Shown: piece after piece, positions 8,708 through 16,799 of the stretch | How positions within the stretch are numbered: the first letter of the stretch is position 1 | How the letters are laid out: every line of letters starts with the position of its first letter | Source of the DNA: Streptomyces avidinii | Lineage (GTDB): Bacteria; Actinomycetota; Actinomycetes; Streptomycetales; Streptomycetaceae | Direction of reading: 5' to 3' | Length of the DNA stretch: 34,634 nucleotides | Assembly: GCF_014650695.1 (NCBI RefSeq) | Contig: NZ_BMVL01000013.1 | Location: 1 to 34,634 of the forward strand | The notes under the pieces: model-generated | Seen by the model: only the letters and a program-made list of their open reading frames with translations | Told to the model about the DNA's origin: nothing | Database searches by the model: none | Position numbers and translations under genes: made by a program

Positions 8708-10392
8708 CGGACCGGTTCCTCCACGGGTTGCACGAGGGGCGTGACGAGGGGTTCGAAGGCGTCGGACGGGGCCTGGTGGCCGGGTACGAGCAGCTCCAGG
8801 CACCGTTCCAGGGCCGCGGTCAGGACCACGGCGCGGTCCGCCGCGCACGGTACGGCGAGCAGGTGCAGGGCGGCGGCTCCCGCGAAGCAGGCCTCGAACT
8901 GCCGGGCCACCGCGAAGGCGGCGGCGGGGGCGTTCCTGCCGGTCGGCGGGAGTTCCGCCATGGCGTCGGCGAGCGCCCCGGTCCGCTCGGCGAGCAGGGC
9001 GGCCAGCTCGGCCGCGCGCGGGGGCAGCTCCCCCGCCGCCGCCAGCGCGGTGATCCGCTCGGCGGTGTCCGGCACGGCCTGGACGATGCTGCAGCCCGTG
9101 CGGCTCACCAGGCGCAGGGCCGCCGGATCCAGCTCCGGCAGCGGGGCGCCGCCGGTGACCGCGGCGAGCCCGGTCGCGTCGTAGGAACCCTTGCGGATGA
9201 GCCTGGCCAGGAGCGGGAACTGGGAGATGAGCAGTGAGCGGTTCACCGCCGTGCTGCCGTCGAAGACGGCGACGATCCGGTGGTCGCGCTCCAGCTTCTG
9301 GAACATGCCGTCGGCGTGTTGTTCCGTCAAAAATCCACGAGCTCCGAGGAGTTCGGCCAGGTCATCGATGGCCTGCTGGACGATCCAGGGTACGCCCGCC
9401 TTGACGGTCGCCGAGACGGCGCTCATCTCTCCGGGCAGTCCGTGCGCACTGCGCCCGCCCAGCAGGGCCGCGGCATCGGCCAGGGCCAGGGACGCGGCGG
9501 CGCGGCCCAGTACCCGCCGGGCCAGCGGCAGCAGGGCCAGCCGGGTGCCGTGGAGGGCGCGCTCGACGGCGAAGTCGGCGACCAGCCGGAGCGCGTGCTC
9601 ACCCGCGCCCAGGGAGAGCGCGGCGCAGAGCGTACGGGTCAGCTGCAGCGCCCGCAGGACGATCCCCAGCCCGTCGCCGACCCCGCCGACGAGTGCGTCG
9701 GCCGGTACCGGTGCGTCGCGCAGGCGCAGCCCGCTGATGTCCGCGCCGCGGATGCCGTGCGTCGGCTCCTTGGGCAGCGGCTCCCACGCCCCTTCCGGGA
9801 GGGCGGACTTGTCGATCAGGAACAGGCTGAAGCCGCGTGGGCCTCCGGCCGGATCGGTGCGGGCCAGGACGCAGATGAGCCGGCCCCGGGTGGCGTTGTT
9901 GATCGGCCACTTCTCTCCGGTGATCCGCCACGTTCCGTCCGGCTCGGGGGTGGCGGTCAGGTTCCCGGCCAGCAGGTCGCTGCCCATGCCCCGTTCGGTC
10001 AGGCCCCAGGCGACCACCGCGTTCTCATCGGTCACCAGCCGGGCCAGGGCCCGCTGCTGGTCTTCCGTCCCGGCGACCCACGTCGAGACGGATCCGAGGA
10101 AGGTCTTGCCGTGCGCGACGGCCACCGTCACGTCACGCCGCGCCACCTCGCGCAGCGCGCTCAGCAGCTCGGGCAGACCGCCCGCGACGCCGCCGAGCCG
10201 CTCGGGTACGTAGGCGCGGGCCAGGCCGGAGGCGTCCAGCAGGTCGCACTCCTCGCCAGGAAAGGCCTCCGCGGCGTCCAGGGCGGCGCTGCGGGCCGTG
10301 CTGAACGCACCGCCCGCCGCCGCCCCGGCCGCCATGGCGTCGGCCAGGGCCGCGGCGAGGCCGGTGGGCCACTCGGGTACGTCCGCGCTCAC
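8704..10392 (-). CDS. Acyl-CoA dehydrogenase-like flavoenzyme (first of pair)
   Basis: This 562-residue protein starts at a GTG at 10392 that overlaps the FAAL stop as GTGA. It has the acyl-CoA dehydrogenase core: a FAD/substrate-side segment WGLTERGMGSD (about 130-140), GEKWPINNATRG in the beta domain, the DAPVPADALVG edge strand, and a C-terminal helical bundle ending near LEKLERDHRI-type sequence. The C-terminal extension makes it longer than catabolic family members. Its place between FAAL and a second dehydrogenase, with translational coupling on both sides, suggests oxidation of a fatty acyl thioester on the carrier protein. The electron acceptor (electron-transfer flavoprotein or oxygen) is not shown by the sequence. 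Confidence 0.88.
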   Translation of the reverse strand: MSADVPEWPTGLAAALADAMAAGAAAGGAFSTARSAALDAAEAFPGEECDLLDASGLARAYVPERLGGVAGGLPELLSALREVARRDVTVAVAHGKTFLGSVSTWVAGTEDQQRALARLVTDENAVVAWGLTERGMGSDLLAGNLTATPEPDGTWRITGEKWPINNATRGRLICVLARTDPAGGPRGFSLFLIDKSALPEGAWEPLPKEPTHGIRGADISGLRLRDAPVPADALVGGVGDGLGIVLRALQLTRTLCAALSLGAGEHALRLVADFAVERALHGTRLALLPLARRVLGRAAASLALADAAALLGGRSAHGLPGEMSAVSATVKAGVPWIVQQAIDDLAELLGARGFLTEQHADGMFQKLERDHRIVAVFDGSTAVNRSLLISQFPLLARLIRKGSYDATGLAAVTGGAPLPELDPAALRLVSRTGCSIVQAVPDTAERITALAAAGELPPRAAELAALLAERTGALADAMAELPPTGRNAPAAAFAVARQFEACFAGAAALHLLAVPCAADRAVVLTAALERCLELLVPGHQAPSDAFEPLVTPLVQPVEEPVR

Positions 10393-12137
10393 GCGGTCGC
10401 TCCCGCCAGGGCCGCCCGGACACCGGGCGCCATCTCCTCGTACAGCGGGGTGAGGTCTCCCGCGAGGAACAGGCCGCGCATCTCTGCGCGCTGCACCTTG
10501 CCGCTCGTGGTCTTGCGGACCGTACCGGGCCGCATCAGCACGATGCCCGCGGTGGACACGCCGAACTCGCGGTGGACGGTGGCCCGCATGCCGATGGCCA
10601 GTTCGCGCAGCTCCTCCTGGGTGAAGCGGCCGCGCACCTCGTGCACGACCACCACTTCCTCCTGTGGCGCGGGGACGGTGAACGCCGTACCGGCCAGGGT
10701 GGCCAACGGGGCGTGCGACAGCCGCAGTTCGTGCTCGATGTCGTGCGGGTAGAGGTTGCGGCCGTTGACGATGAGCAGGTCCTTGGTGCGGCCGGTGACG
10801 TAGATCTCCCCGTCGAGGAACACACCGAGGTCACCGGTGCGCATGTAGGGCCCGTCGCCGTCGGCGGTCCGGGCGTGGAAGATCTGTTCGGTGACGTCGG
10901 GGCGGTTCCAGTAGCCGGCCGCGACGCTCGGACCGCGCAGCCAGATCTCGCCCGTCGTGCCGTCGGTCAGCGCCCGGCCGCTCTCCGCGTCGACGATGCG
11001 GACGTCGAGGTCGGGGACGTCGCCGCAGCCGACGAGTTCGCGCACCGGGCCACCGGGCTGCGGGTCCTGGACGACGTGCTTCTCCAGCGCCTGCGGGTCC
11101 ACCGCCCGGATGCGCGGCGGCCGGGTCGAGCGGCCGGAGATGAACACCGTCGCCTCGGCCATGCCGTAGCACGGCGCGAGCTGCTCGGCCCGGAACCCGG
11201 CCGCTCCGAAGCGCTCCGCGAACTGCCGCAGGGTGCTGGCCTGGATGGGCTCGGAGCCGTTCGCGGCGAACTGCCAGCGCGACAGGTCGAGCGTGGCGAT
11301 CTGCGCGTCCGTGACCCGCCGCAGGCACAGCTCGTAGGCGAAGTTGGGTGCCGCGGAGAAGCCGATGTCGTACCGGTCGATCAGCGCGAGCCAGTGGTGC
11401 GGACGCTTCAGGAACGCCATCGGCGACATCAACGCGACGCTGCTGCCCAGGAAGAGGCCCGGCAGCAGCTGCCCCATCAGCCCCATGTCGTGGTAAAGAG
11501 GGATCCAGCCGCCGAAGTTGGTGTCCTCGGTGAAGCCGAGGGAACGGCTCAGGCTGTCCGCGTTGTGGAGCAGGTTGCCATGGGTGACCATGACGCCCTT
11601 GGGGTCTCCGGTCGATCCGGAGGTGTATTGCAGCAGCACCACGTCCTGGGTCGTGGCCCCGGGGTCGCGCCAGCGCGCGGCGTCACCGAAGCCGGGGCCG
11701 TCACTGGCGGCGACGGGCAGTTCGAGTCCGGTGTCGGATATCCACTGCTGCGCCTCGGCCAGCTGGCCGGTGTCGGTGAGCGCCACGCTGACACCGGCGT
11801 CTCGGGCGATCATCGTGACGCGCCGCTGCTGGTACTGGAACTGACCGGGCATCGGGGAGGGCACCGCGATGACCCCCGCGTAGAGGCACGCGAGGAACGC
11901 GGTGACGAACGGCAGTCCGGCCGGGTGCAGCAGCAGCACCCTGTCTCCGGGGGCGCAGCGCTCCTGGAGCCAGGACGCGACGCGGCGCGCCTCCGCGTCG
12001 AGTTCCGCGTAGGTCAGGCTGCGCGAGCCGTCGGCCGCGTCGAAGTCGTGGACGAACGTGACGGCGGTCCGGTCGGCGCGGTCGACGGCGTGCCGCCGCA
12101 GCAGGTGGAGCACGCTGGGTTCGCGGGTCATGCTCAC
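10389..12137 (-). CDS. Fatty acyl-AMP ligase (FAAL) for lipid starter activation
   Basis: I chose the GTG at 12137 (582 residues), which has AGGAG 6 nt upstream; an ATG two codons later (12131) is the alternative. The frame extends further upstream but without a ribosome site. The protein is an ANL-superfamily adenylate-forming enzyme: YTSGSTGDPKG phosphate loop near residue 170, CYGMAEATVF around the A5 region, TGDLG with GRTKDLLIVNGRN at the hinge, and a C-terminal KTTSGKVQR lysine. The GRNLYPHDIE hinge and the AEATVF motif are FAAL-like rather than CoA-ligase-like. The expected reaction is fatty acid plus ATP to acyl-AMP, then transfer to the phosphopantetheine arm of the nearby ACP. It overlaps the first dehydrogenase gene by 4 bases, so the two are translationally coupled. 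Confidence 0.93.
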   Translation of the reverse strand: MSMTREPSVLHLLRRHAVDRADRTAVTFVHDFDAADGSRSLTYAELDAEARRVASWLQERCAPGDRVLLLHPAGLPFVTAFLACLYAGVIAVPSPMPGQFQYQQRRVTMIARDAGVSVALTDTGQLAEAQQWISDTGLELPVAASDGPGFGDAARWRDPGATTQDVVLLQYTSGSTGDPKGVMVTHGNLLHNADSLSRSLGFTEDTNFGGWIPLYHDMGLMGQLLPGLFLGSSVALMSPMAFLKRPHHWLALIDRYDIGFSAAPNFAYELCLRRVTDAQIATLDLSRWQFAANGSEPIQASTLRQFAERFGAAGFRAEQLAPCYGMAEATVFISGRSTRPPRIRAVDPQALEKHVVQDPQPGGPVRELVGCGDVPDLDVRIVDAESGRALTDGTTGEIWLRGPSVAAGYWNRPDVTEQIFHARTADGDGPYMRTGDLGVFLDGEIYVTGRTKDLLIVNGRNLYPHDIEHELRLSHAPLATLAGTAFTVPAPQEEVVVVHEVRGRFTQEELRELAIGMRATVHREFGVSTAGIVLMRPGTVRKTTSGKVQRAEMRGLFLAGDLTPLYEEMAPGVRAALAGATA

Positions 12138-12228
12138 AGGGTTCTCCTCTCCGCGCGGTCGGGCGAGCGCGGCCTGAAATGTGGTGGTCTCGACGGTGAC
12201 CGGAAATCGGGAGGGCTGCCCCCGTGAG

Positions 12229-12264
12229 TTCCCGAGTGAATTCCCGGGCGCATTCCCGGAGACG
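12229..12264. repeat. Three 12-nt units beginning TTCCCG upstream of FAAL
   Basis: TTCCCG occurs at 12229, 12241 and 12253, exactly 12 nt apart, in the 130-bp gap between the TauD-like gene end and the FAAL start. The intervening six bases differ between units. It could be a helical-phase-like protein site, a leader element, or chance in GC-rich DNA. There is no clear terminator in this gap, so the TauD and FAAL genes may be co-transcribed. Confidence 0.35.
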
Positions 12265-12267
12265 GAA

Positions 12268-13203
12268 CTACGGGTGGAAGGGCTCGGCCATCGCGACGGC
12301 AATCCGGCGCGGGCCGGTGAAGGGTTCCCGGCCGTGCGAGGTCAGCATGTTGTCGATGACCAGGACATCGTGTTCCCGGTAGTCGAAACGCACGGTCGCG
12401 GCGCGATAGCAGTCACGTACGTGCTCGATGACCTCGTCGGATATGACGCCACCGTCCCCGAAATAGGTGTTCGTCGGAAGTTCCGACTCGTCGAACATCT
12501 CGAGAAGTCCTTCTCGGATCTCGGCGTCCAGGGTGGTGAGGTGGAAGAAGGCTGCGTGATTGAACCACACCTCATCGCCCGTGACGGGGTGACGGTGGAC
12601 CGCCTTCCTGACCGCCGTCGTGCGGAGGGCGTCGTTCGGCAGCCATTCCGCTTCGATGTCGTTGTCCGCGCAGTACGCCTCCACTGCCGCACGGTCGTCG
12701 GTGTTGAAGACGTGCTGCCAGGTCAGTCCGATGCCGGGGCGGAAGTTGCGCACCACGCGCCAGCCCCGTCGGGTGAACTCCTCGCGGACCGAGGGGTCCA
12801 GCCGGGCGAGCACCTCGCGGGTGCCGGCGAGGGAGGTCGCCCCGAGCGTCAACGGCGGCTGCACGCAGTAGAAGTACAGGGCCATGGGCCAGGCCTGCTG
12901 ATAGGAGTTCTCGTTGTGCAGGAAGATCTCTTCGTTCGGCGGGTAGTCCGTGGAGGTGTACACCTGCCCCTGGATCGCGCTGCGCGGCGAGGAACGTTCC
13001 GTGTAGGTGAGCGGGTCGCCCGACAGCTCGCGGACGACGGAGTCGAAGGCGCTCACGTCGGGCACGGAGAAGCCGCGCAGGAGCAGGGCCCCGTGCTCTA
13101 GCAGGGAGGCCCGCAGGCTCGCGCGCCGTGCCCGTACCCTCTCGACGAGGCTCTCTCTCCCCTCCGCTTCGATCACGAGTGGGAATGCTGTGCTGTGGCT
13201 CAT
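12268..13203 (-). CDS. TauD/TfdA-family Fe(II)/2-oxoglutarate dioxygenase
   Basis: I start this gene at the ATG at 13203 (311 residues, beginning MSHSTAFP); the longer frame upstream lacks a good site and overlaps the regulatory region. Iron ligands visible: LHNENSY gives H96 and E98 (an HxE pair instead of HxD), with the distal His290 in MLTSHGREPF. The HxE form is known from AsnO/VioC-type and SyrP-like amino-acid hydroxylases of NRPS clusters. The expected reaction is 2-oxoglutarate- and oxygen-dependent hydroxylation, plausibly at the beta-carbon of a free or PCP-bound amino acid. The tentative Asp/Asn-like code of the first A domain is compatible but does not prove the substrate. The gene leads the minus-strand cassette and is divergent from a second oxygenase gene. 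Confidence 0.92.
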   Translation of the reverse strand: MSHSTAFPLVIEAEGRESLVERVRARRASLRASLLEHGALLLRGFSVPDVSAFDSVVRELSGDPLTYTERSSPRSAIQGQVYTSTDYPPNEEIFLHNENSYQQAWPMALYFYCVQPPLTLGATSLAGTREVLARLDPSVREEFTRRGWRVVRNFRPGIGLTWQHVFNTDDRAAVEAYCADNDIEAEWLPNDALRTTAVRKAVHRHPVTGDEVWFNHAAFFHLTTLDAEIREGLLEMFDESELPTNTYFGDGGVISDEVIEHVRDCYRAATVRFDYREHDVLVIDNMLTSHGREPFTGPRRIAVAMAEPFHP

Positions 13204-13490
13204 GAGTTGGGTGTTCCCTTCCGAAGCGATACGCGAGCCGCGTGAATTCCTCTTCGCTCGGGAGCAATTCATGGCCTGTCGCGGCGTGATCGGGCAGCCC
13301 AGGGCTCGGCCCCGACGGAGTGTGCCGCAACCGGTGCACGGGCCGCCACCCTCATTGGACCGATCAACTGCGGCACGTGCACCGGTTGGACGCGGATGAA
13401 CAGCGCGCGCTTGAACGGCCGTTGTGCGATCCATCGCCGATCCGTAGCATGCGATCTTCGTCGCGTATTCTGTCGGAATGGGGATCTGTC
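13204..13490. promoter_or_regulatory. Divergent promoter region with inverted repeat
   Basis: This 287-bp region separates the divergent starts of two 2-oxoglutarate oxygenase genes. It contains an exact 13-bp inverted repeat: CAACCGGTGCACG (13328-13340) and CGTGCACCGGTTG (13376-13388), 35 bp apart. A smaller TGCCGCA/TGCGGCA pair sits at 13323-13329 and 13369-13375. Such a dyad between divergent genes is a strong candidate operator for a cluster regulator that is not encoded in this window. I could not place -10/-35 boxes reliably. Confidence 0.6.
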
Positions 13491-14690
13491 ATGCAGGGAG
13501 CCCGATCACTGGGGCATGTGGAAGTCGTTTCTTCATTCCCTGAAGAACCCATGGGACGCGCCGCGGTTCTCACCACGACACCGCTGATAATCCGCGGCAG
13601 CGGGGCTCTCGACACGATGCGGGGATGGACTCCCGAGTACGTCTCCGAGCGCCTGGGTGAGCGCGAGGTACCGGTCGCCATCGCGGACCCGGACGGTGCG
13701 TTCAGATACAACACGGCCGCTCGCGAGGGCCTGCGCCACGAGCCGATGCGCGGCTCGCGGCTCGCCACCGAGTTCCGGGACACGGCGAGCGGCCGAAGGC
13801 TCAGCATGCAGCAGATGTCGATCCCGAACGCGCTCGTCGAACTGCGCGACGAACTCGCCGTTCCCCCCTACATCCCGACCGATGTCATCACGGACATCAA
13901 CCTGTGGATGGCCTCGGAGTCGTCGAGCACGCCCTTGCACTACGACAACATGAACAACCTGTTCGCCCAGCTCGACGGACGCAAGAAGTTCGTGCTCTTC
14001 AATCCCTCCCAGAGCGACCTGCTCTACCCCGGCCCCCTGGACATCCGCACCCGGCACCTGAGCACCGTGGACCTGAGCGACCCCGACCTGGAGAGGTTCC
14101 CCAAGTTCGCGCAGGCGGAGTACTGGGAGGCCGTCGTCCTGCCGGGTGACCTGCTCTTCATCCCGGCCTTCTGGTGGCACCAGGTCTCCGCACCGGACAT
14201 CTCGGTCTCGGTCAACTACTGGTGGCGCGCGGATGTACGGGACTGCACCTGCCCGTCCTACTTCCGGCAGCTGTATCTGGACCTCGTCATCGAGGACGTC
14301 CGCGGCCTGTTCGTGACCCATGACCTGCGGGCACTCGGCAACGGCTCCGCCGCCCTGCTCACGCTCGCGGAGCAGACCATCGGGCACGGCGAGGCCGGTG
14401 TCGCGGCCCGGCTCTGCGGCGGTGTCATCGTCGCCGCCGCGAAGGACACCTGTACGGAGCTGGGCATCGCACCCGCCGGGGGCATCGACGACGCGTTCGC
14501 GGAACTCGAGAAGCGTGGTGCCTGGTCCGCGGAGGACGCCGATGCGGCCCGCCGGGGACTGGCACTCGCCGTGGCCGCGGGCCCGGACCGGAGCGTCCCG
14601 GCTCCGGACGTCCAGAAGATCATCGGCCGTCTCCGCTCCTCCACCCTGAACTGGGAGCATCCCGCGCGGGTCGGTGGTGACCGGCCTTGA
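13491..14690 (+). CDS. Cupin/JmjC-like Fe(II)/2-oxoglutarate oxygenase
   Basis: I start this gene at the ATG at 13491 (399 residues). The frame is open further upstream, but that extension would cover the divergent promoter region. It has the cupin_8/FIH-like core: LHYDNMNN gives ligands H150 and D152, GRKKFVLF resembles the 2-oxoglutarate-binding strand, and PGDLLFIPAFWWHQV gives the distal H230. The C-terminal 150 residues are helical with no motif I recognise. Related proteins hydroxylate amino-acid side chains, either free or in proteins; in an NRPS cluster the likely target is an amino acid or the peptide. It is divergent from the TauD-like gene and is followed 109 bp later by the phosphopantetheinyl transferase on the same strand. 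Confidence 0.9.
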   Translation: MQGARSLGHVEVVSSFPEEPMGRAAVLTTTPLIIRGSGALDTMRGWTPEYVSERLGEREVPVAIADPDGAFRYNTAAREGLRHEPMRGSRLATEFRDTASGRRLSMQQMSIPNALVELRDELAVPPYIPTDVITDINLWMASESSSTPLHYDNMNNLFAQLDGRKKFVLFNPSQSDLLYPGPLDIRTRHLSTVDLSDPDLERFPKFAQAEYWEAVVLPGDLLFIPAFWWHQVSAPDISVSVNYWWRADVRDCTCPSYFRQLYLDLVIEDVRGLFVTHDLRALGNGSAALLTLAEQTIGHGEAGVAARLCGGVIVAAAKDTCTELGIAPAGGIDDAFAELEKRGAWSAEDADAARRGLALAVAAGPDRSVPAPDVQKIIGRLRSSTLNWEHPARVGGDRP

Positions 14691-14742
14691 TCGGGCGGAC
14701 CAGGTGGAGCTGCTTCCGGCTGATGAGGCTGGCATGGTCGCT

Positions 14743-14766
14743 GGTGTCGTCCCTCTCGGGACCACC
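14743..14766 (+). terminator. Weak hairpin after the cupin oxygenase gene
   Basis: GGTG-(TC)-GTCCC pairs with GGGAC-CACC around a TCTC loop, giving nine base pairs with a two-base bulge. It lies in the 109-bp gap before the phosphopantetheinyl transferase gene. It may attenuate transcription or be incidental; there is no T run. Confidence 0.3.
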
Positions 14767-14799
14767 GCGGCCGGGAGTCACTGCTGACGGCAGGCGACT

Positions 14800-15507
14800 G
14801 TGATCACCGACGTGTTACCCGCTGGGGTGGAGGCGGCGGAAGTGTTCGGCACGCCCCCGCCCTCCCCACCCCTGTTCGCACAGGAAGCACGGCTGATAGA
14901 AGGGGTGGTGGAACGTCGGCGCAGTGACTTCACCACGGTACGGACGTGCGCGCGCCGGGCCATGGGCAGGCTCGGCTTCCCTCCGGCGCCGATCCTGCGC
15001 GGACCGCGCGGGGAGCCGCTGTGGCCCCCCGGCCTCGTCGGCAGCATGACGCACTGCGACGGCTACCGTGCTGCCGCACTGGCCCGCGCCGAGGACCTGG
15101 CGTCCCTCGGCGTCGACGCCGAGGTCAACGACCCGCTGCCCCGGGAGGGAATGCTGCGGATCGTGACCACCGAGGAGGAACGCGCCTGGCTGGCCCCGAT
15201 GATCGAGCGACGGCCCGATGTCGCCTGGGACCGGCTGGTGTTCAGCGCCAAGGAGAGCGTCTACAAGGCCTGGTACCCGCTCACCGGACGCTGGCTCGAC
15301 TTCCAGGAGGCGGTCATCACGGTCGACCCGGACCTCGGCACCTTCGCCGCACGCCTGCTCGTCCCGGGCCCCCTGGTCGGATCCGCCCGGCTGTCCGATT
15401 TCCCCGGCCGCTGGACGACGGAGCGCGGCTTCCTGATGACGGCGGTCGCACTCCCCGCACCCTCCCGGCCCGACGAATCACCCACCACGCCGCCGCCGGC
15501 CCGCTGA
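14800..15507 (+). CDS. Sfp/EntD-type 4'-phosphopantetheinyl transferase
   Basis: This 235-residue protein starts at a GTG at 14800. It carries the family motifs: GSMTHCDGY near 86-94, GVDAE with metal ligands D106 and E108, and FSAKESVYKAWYP with K151, E152 and K156. It transfers 4'-phosphopantetheine from CoA to the active serine of carrier proteins, here plausibly S997 of the NRPS PCP and S48 of the free ACP. It is the last cluster gene on this side and converges with the Wadjet operon, leaving only 56 bp between stop codons. The ribosome site is weak (GGCAGG). Function is confident from motifs; exclusive use by this cluster is inference. Confidence 0.95.
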   Translation: MITDVLPAGVEAAEVFGTPPPSPPLFAQEARLIEGVVERRRSDFTTVRTCARRAMGRLGFPPAPILRGPRGEPLWPPGLVGSMTHCDGYRAAALARAEDLASLGVDAEVNDPLPREGMLRIVTTEEERAWLAPMIERRPDVAWDRLVFSAKESVYKAWYPLTGRWLDFQEAVITVDPDLGTFAARLLVPGPLVGSARLSDFPGRWTTERGFLMTAVALPAPSRPDESPTTPPPAR

Positions 15508-15519
15508 ACCAGCAGCCCC

Positions 15520-15537
15520 CGCCCGGCCGCTCGGGCG
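15520..15537. terminator. Short hairpin between converging transferase and jetD genes
   Basis: CGCCCG (15520-15525) pairs with CGGGCG (15532-15537) around a 6-nt loop in the 56-bp convergent gap. The stem is short and lacks a T tract, but its position between two converging operons favours a terminator. Confidence 0.4.
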
Positions 15538-15563
15538 TCGGCCCTGACCGGCTCCAGGATGCT

Positions 15564-16799
15564 TCACCCCGCAAGGTCTGTCAGCAGCACATCCAGAACT
15601 GCCTCCTCCTCGACACGCACGGCCTGCTCGGCCAGAGCGCGTGCCAGGTCCGGGTCCCACGGCGACAGCGCCGGTTTCCCGTCCAACGGCCGCAGGTCAG
15701 GTCCAGCAGCTACTACCGCCTCGCGGTAGTCGTCGGCCGTGTAGCGCCAGGGCCGCCAGGGCACGTGCCCCGACAGCGTCGTGGCGATGCGCAGACCGCC
15801 CCAGTCGAAGTCTCCGTGGTAGCGAAACTCGGCACCGAGCTCGTGCAGACGGGAGAGGAGGGTCAGGGCGGCGGCCGACGGCTGGCCCTGGACACAGACC
15901 AGCGGTCGGGCATCCGGTCCGTGGTGGTCCGCCGCGGCCGAGAGGACCGCGGGATTCTCACAGATGTGGACCACGGGCGGTGCCGTCCGCGGCGGACGGT
16001 GGGCGAGCTGTCGGAGGGTGAGTACGCACGGCTCACCCACGTCGGCCATCCAGTCCAGGGCCGCAGTCCCGCGCAGGTTGAGGGTGAGCACCGTCGAGGA
16101 GACGTCGTCCCGGAGCAGGCCGGCGGAAGCCCACGCGGCCCGCCGCCAGGCCGCTCCCGCTCCCCCGGGATGGCAGGTCAGAGCGCGGGCACCGGAGAGG
16201 GCCAGGGTGGCCACCGGCATGCCGTCGTCGAGTGCGTGGGCACTCCCCAGAATGTCCGCGGCGAACACCGACAGCGACCGCGCTGGTTCGACAGGCAGCT
16301 CCCGCAGTACGCGGACGGTCTGTTCCATCAGCAGACGGGCGGCGGCGGAAGTACGGGCGAGGCGGCGCACGAGGCCGTCATCACGAATGCGACCGGCCCA
16401 AACGGCGTACTCCGGATGCTCTTCGGCCAGCAGCGTGAGAGGCGCGTACGCCTCCCCCCAGGCCTGTTCCTCGCTCCGGCGGACGTCGTCGAGAGGGACG
16501 ACCCGCCCGGCGAGTACCGTCACGGCAGCCTCCAGGCCTCCCGGGCTGATGCCCGATCTGACCAGCACGGCGTCCACGGCGTCGAGCCGGACCGTCAGAG
16601 CCCTGCCGGTGCCCGGTGTCCGGCCCAGCAATCTCTCGGCCGCTGACCGCTCGGCCGGGCTCGGCGTTGCCAGCGAGACCGCCCCGGTGAGTGGCTGTCC
16701 GCGCTCCATCCGCCGGCGTGCCCGCTCCACCAGCCAGGCCAGGTCGGCGCCGCCGAGGACCCGGCGCAGGCGTGCTTCGTCCACCGGCGGACCGCTCAC
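15564..16799 (-). CDS. jetD: Wadjet nuclease subunit JetD (TIGR02679/DUF2399 type)
   Basis: The GTG at 16799 overlaps the JetC stop as GTGA, giving 411 residues; the longer open frame is antisense-like sequence inside jetC. The C-terminal third is a Toprim-like nuclease region, with E281 in HICENPAV and the D330/D332 pair in GDFDWGGLRIA, the acidic triad expected of a topoisomerase-VI-like fold. JetD is the endonuclease that cleaves closed circular plasmid DNA after the SMC-like JetABC complex extrudes it. It is the last gene of the operon. Catalytic residues appear intact. The family assignment rests on the Toprim motifs together with the three diagnostic upstream genes. Confidence 0.93.
   Translation of the reverse strand: MSGPPVDEARLRRVLGGADLAWLVERARRRMERGQPLTGAVSLATPSPAERSAAERLLGRTPGTGRALTVRLDAVDAVLVRSGISPGGLEAAVTVLAGRVVPLDDVRRSEEQAWGEAYAPLTLLAEEHPEYAVWAGRIRDDGLVRRLARTSAAARLLMEQTVRVLRELPVEPARSLSVFAADILGSAHALDDGMPVATLALSGARALTCHPGGAGAAWRRAAWASAGLLRDDVSSTVLTLNLRGTAALDWMADVGEPCVLTLRQLAHRPPRTAPPVVHICENPAVLSAAADHHGPDARPLVCVQGQPSAAALTLLSRLHELGAEFRYHGDFDWGGLRIATTLSGHVPWRPWRYTADDYREAVVAAGPDLRPLDGKPALSPWDPDLARALAEQAVRVEEEAVLDVLLTDLAG

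Noticed and set aside
6833..9184. Plus-strand 783-residue open frame over the ACP/dehydrogenase genes
   Set aside because: Gly/Gln/Arg-rich shadow of well-supported minus-strand genes.
12138..12302. Upstream extension of the FAAL frame
   Set aside because: No ribosome site; runs into the end of the TauD-like gene; the GTG at 12137 has AGGAG at ideal spacing.
1..15507. MbtH-like gene, thioesterase, transporter or cluster regulator
   Set aside because: I looked for these usual NRPS companions and found none here; they may lie beyond the left edge.
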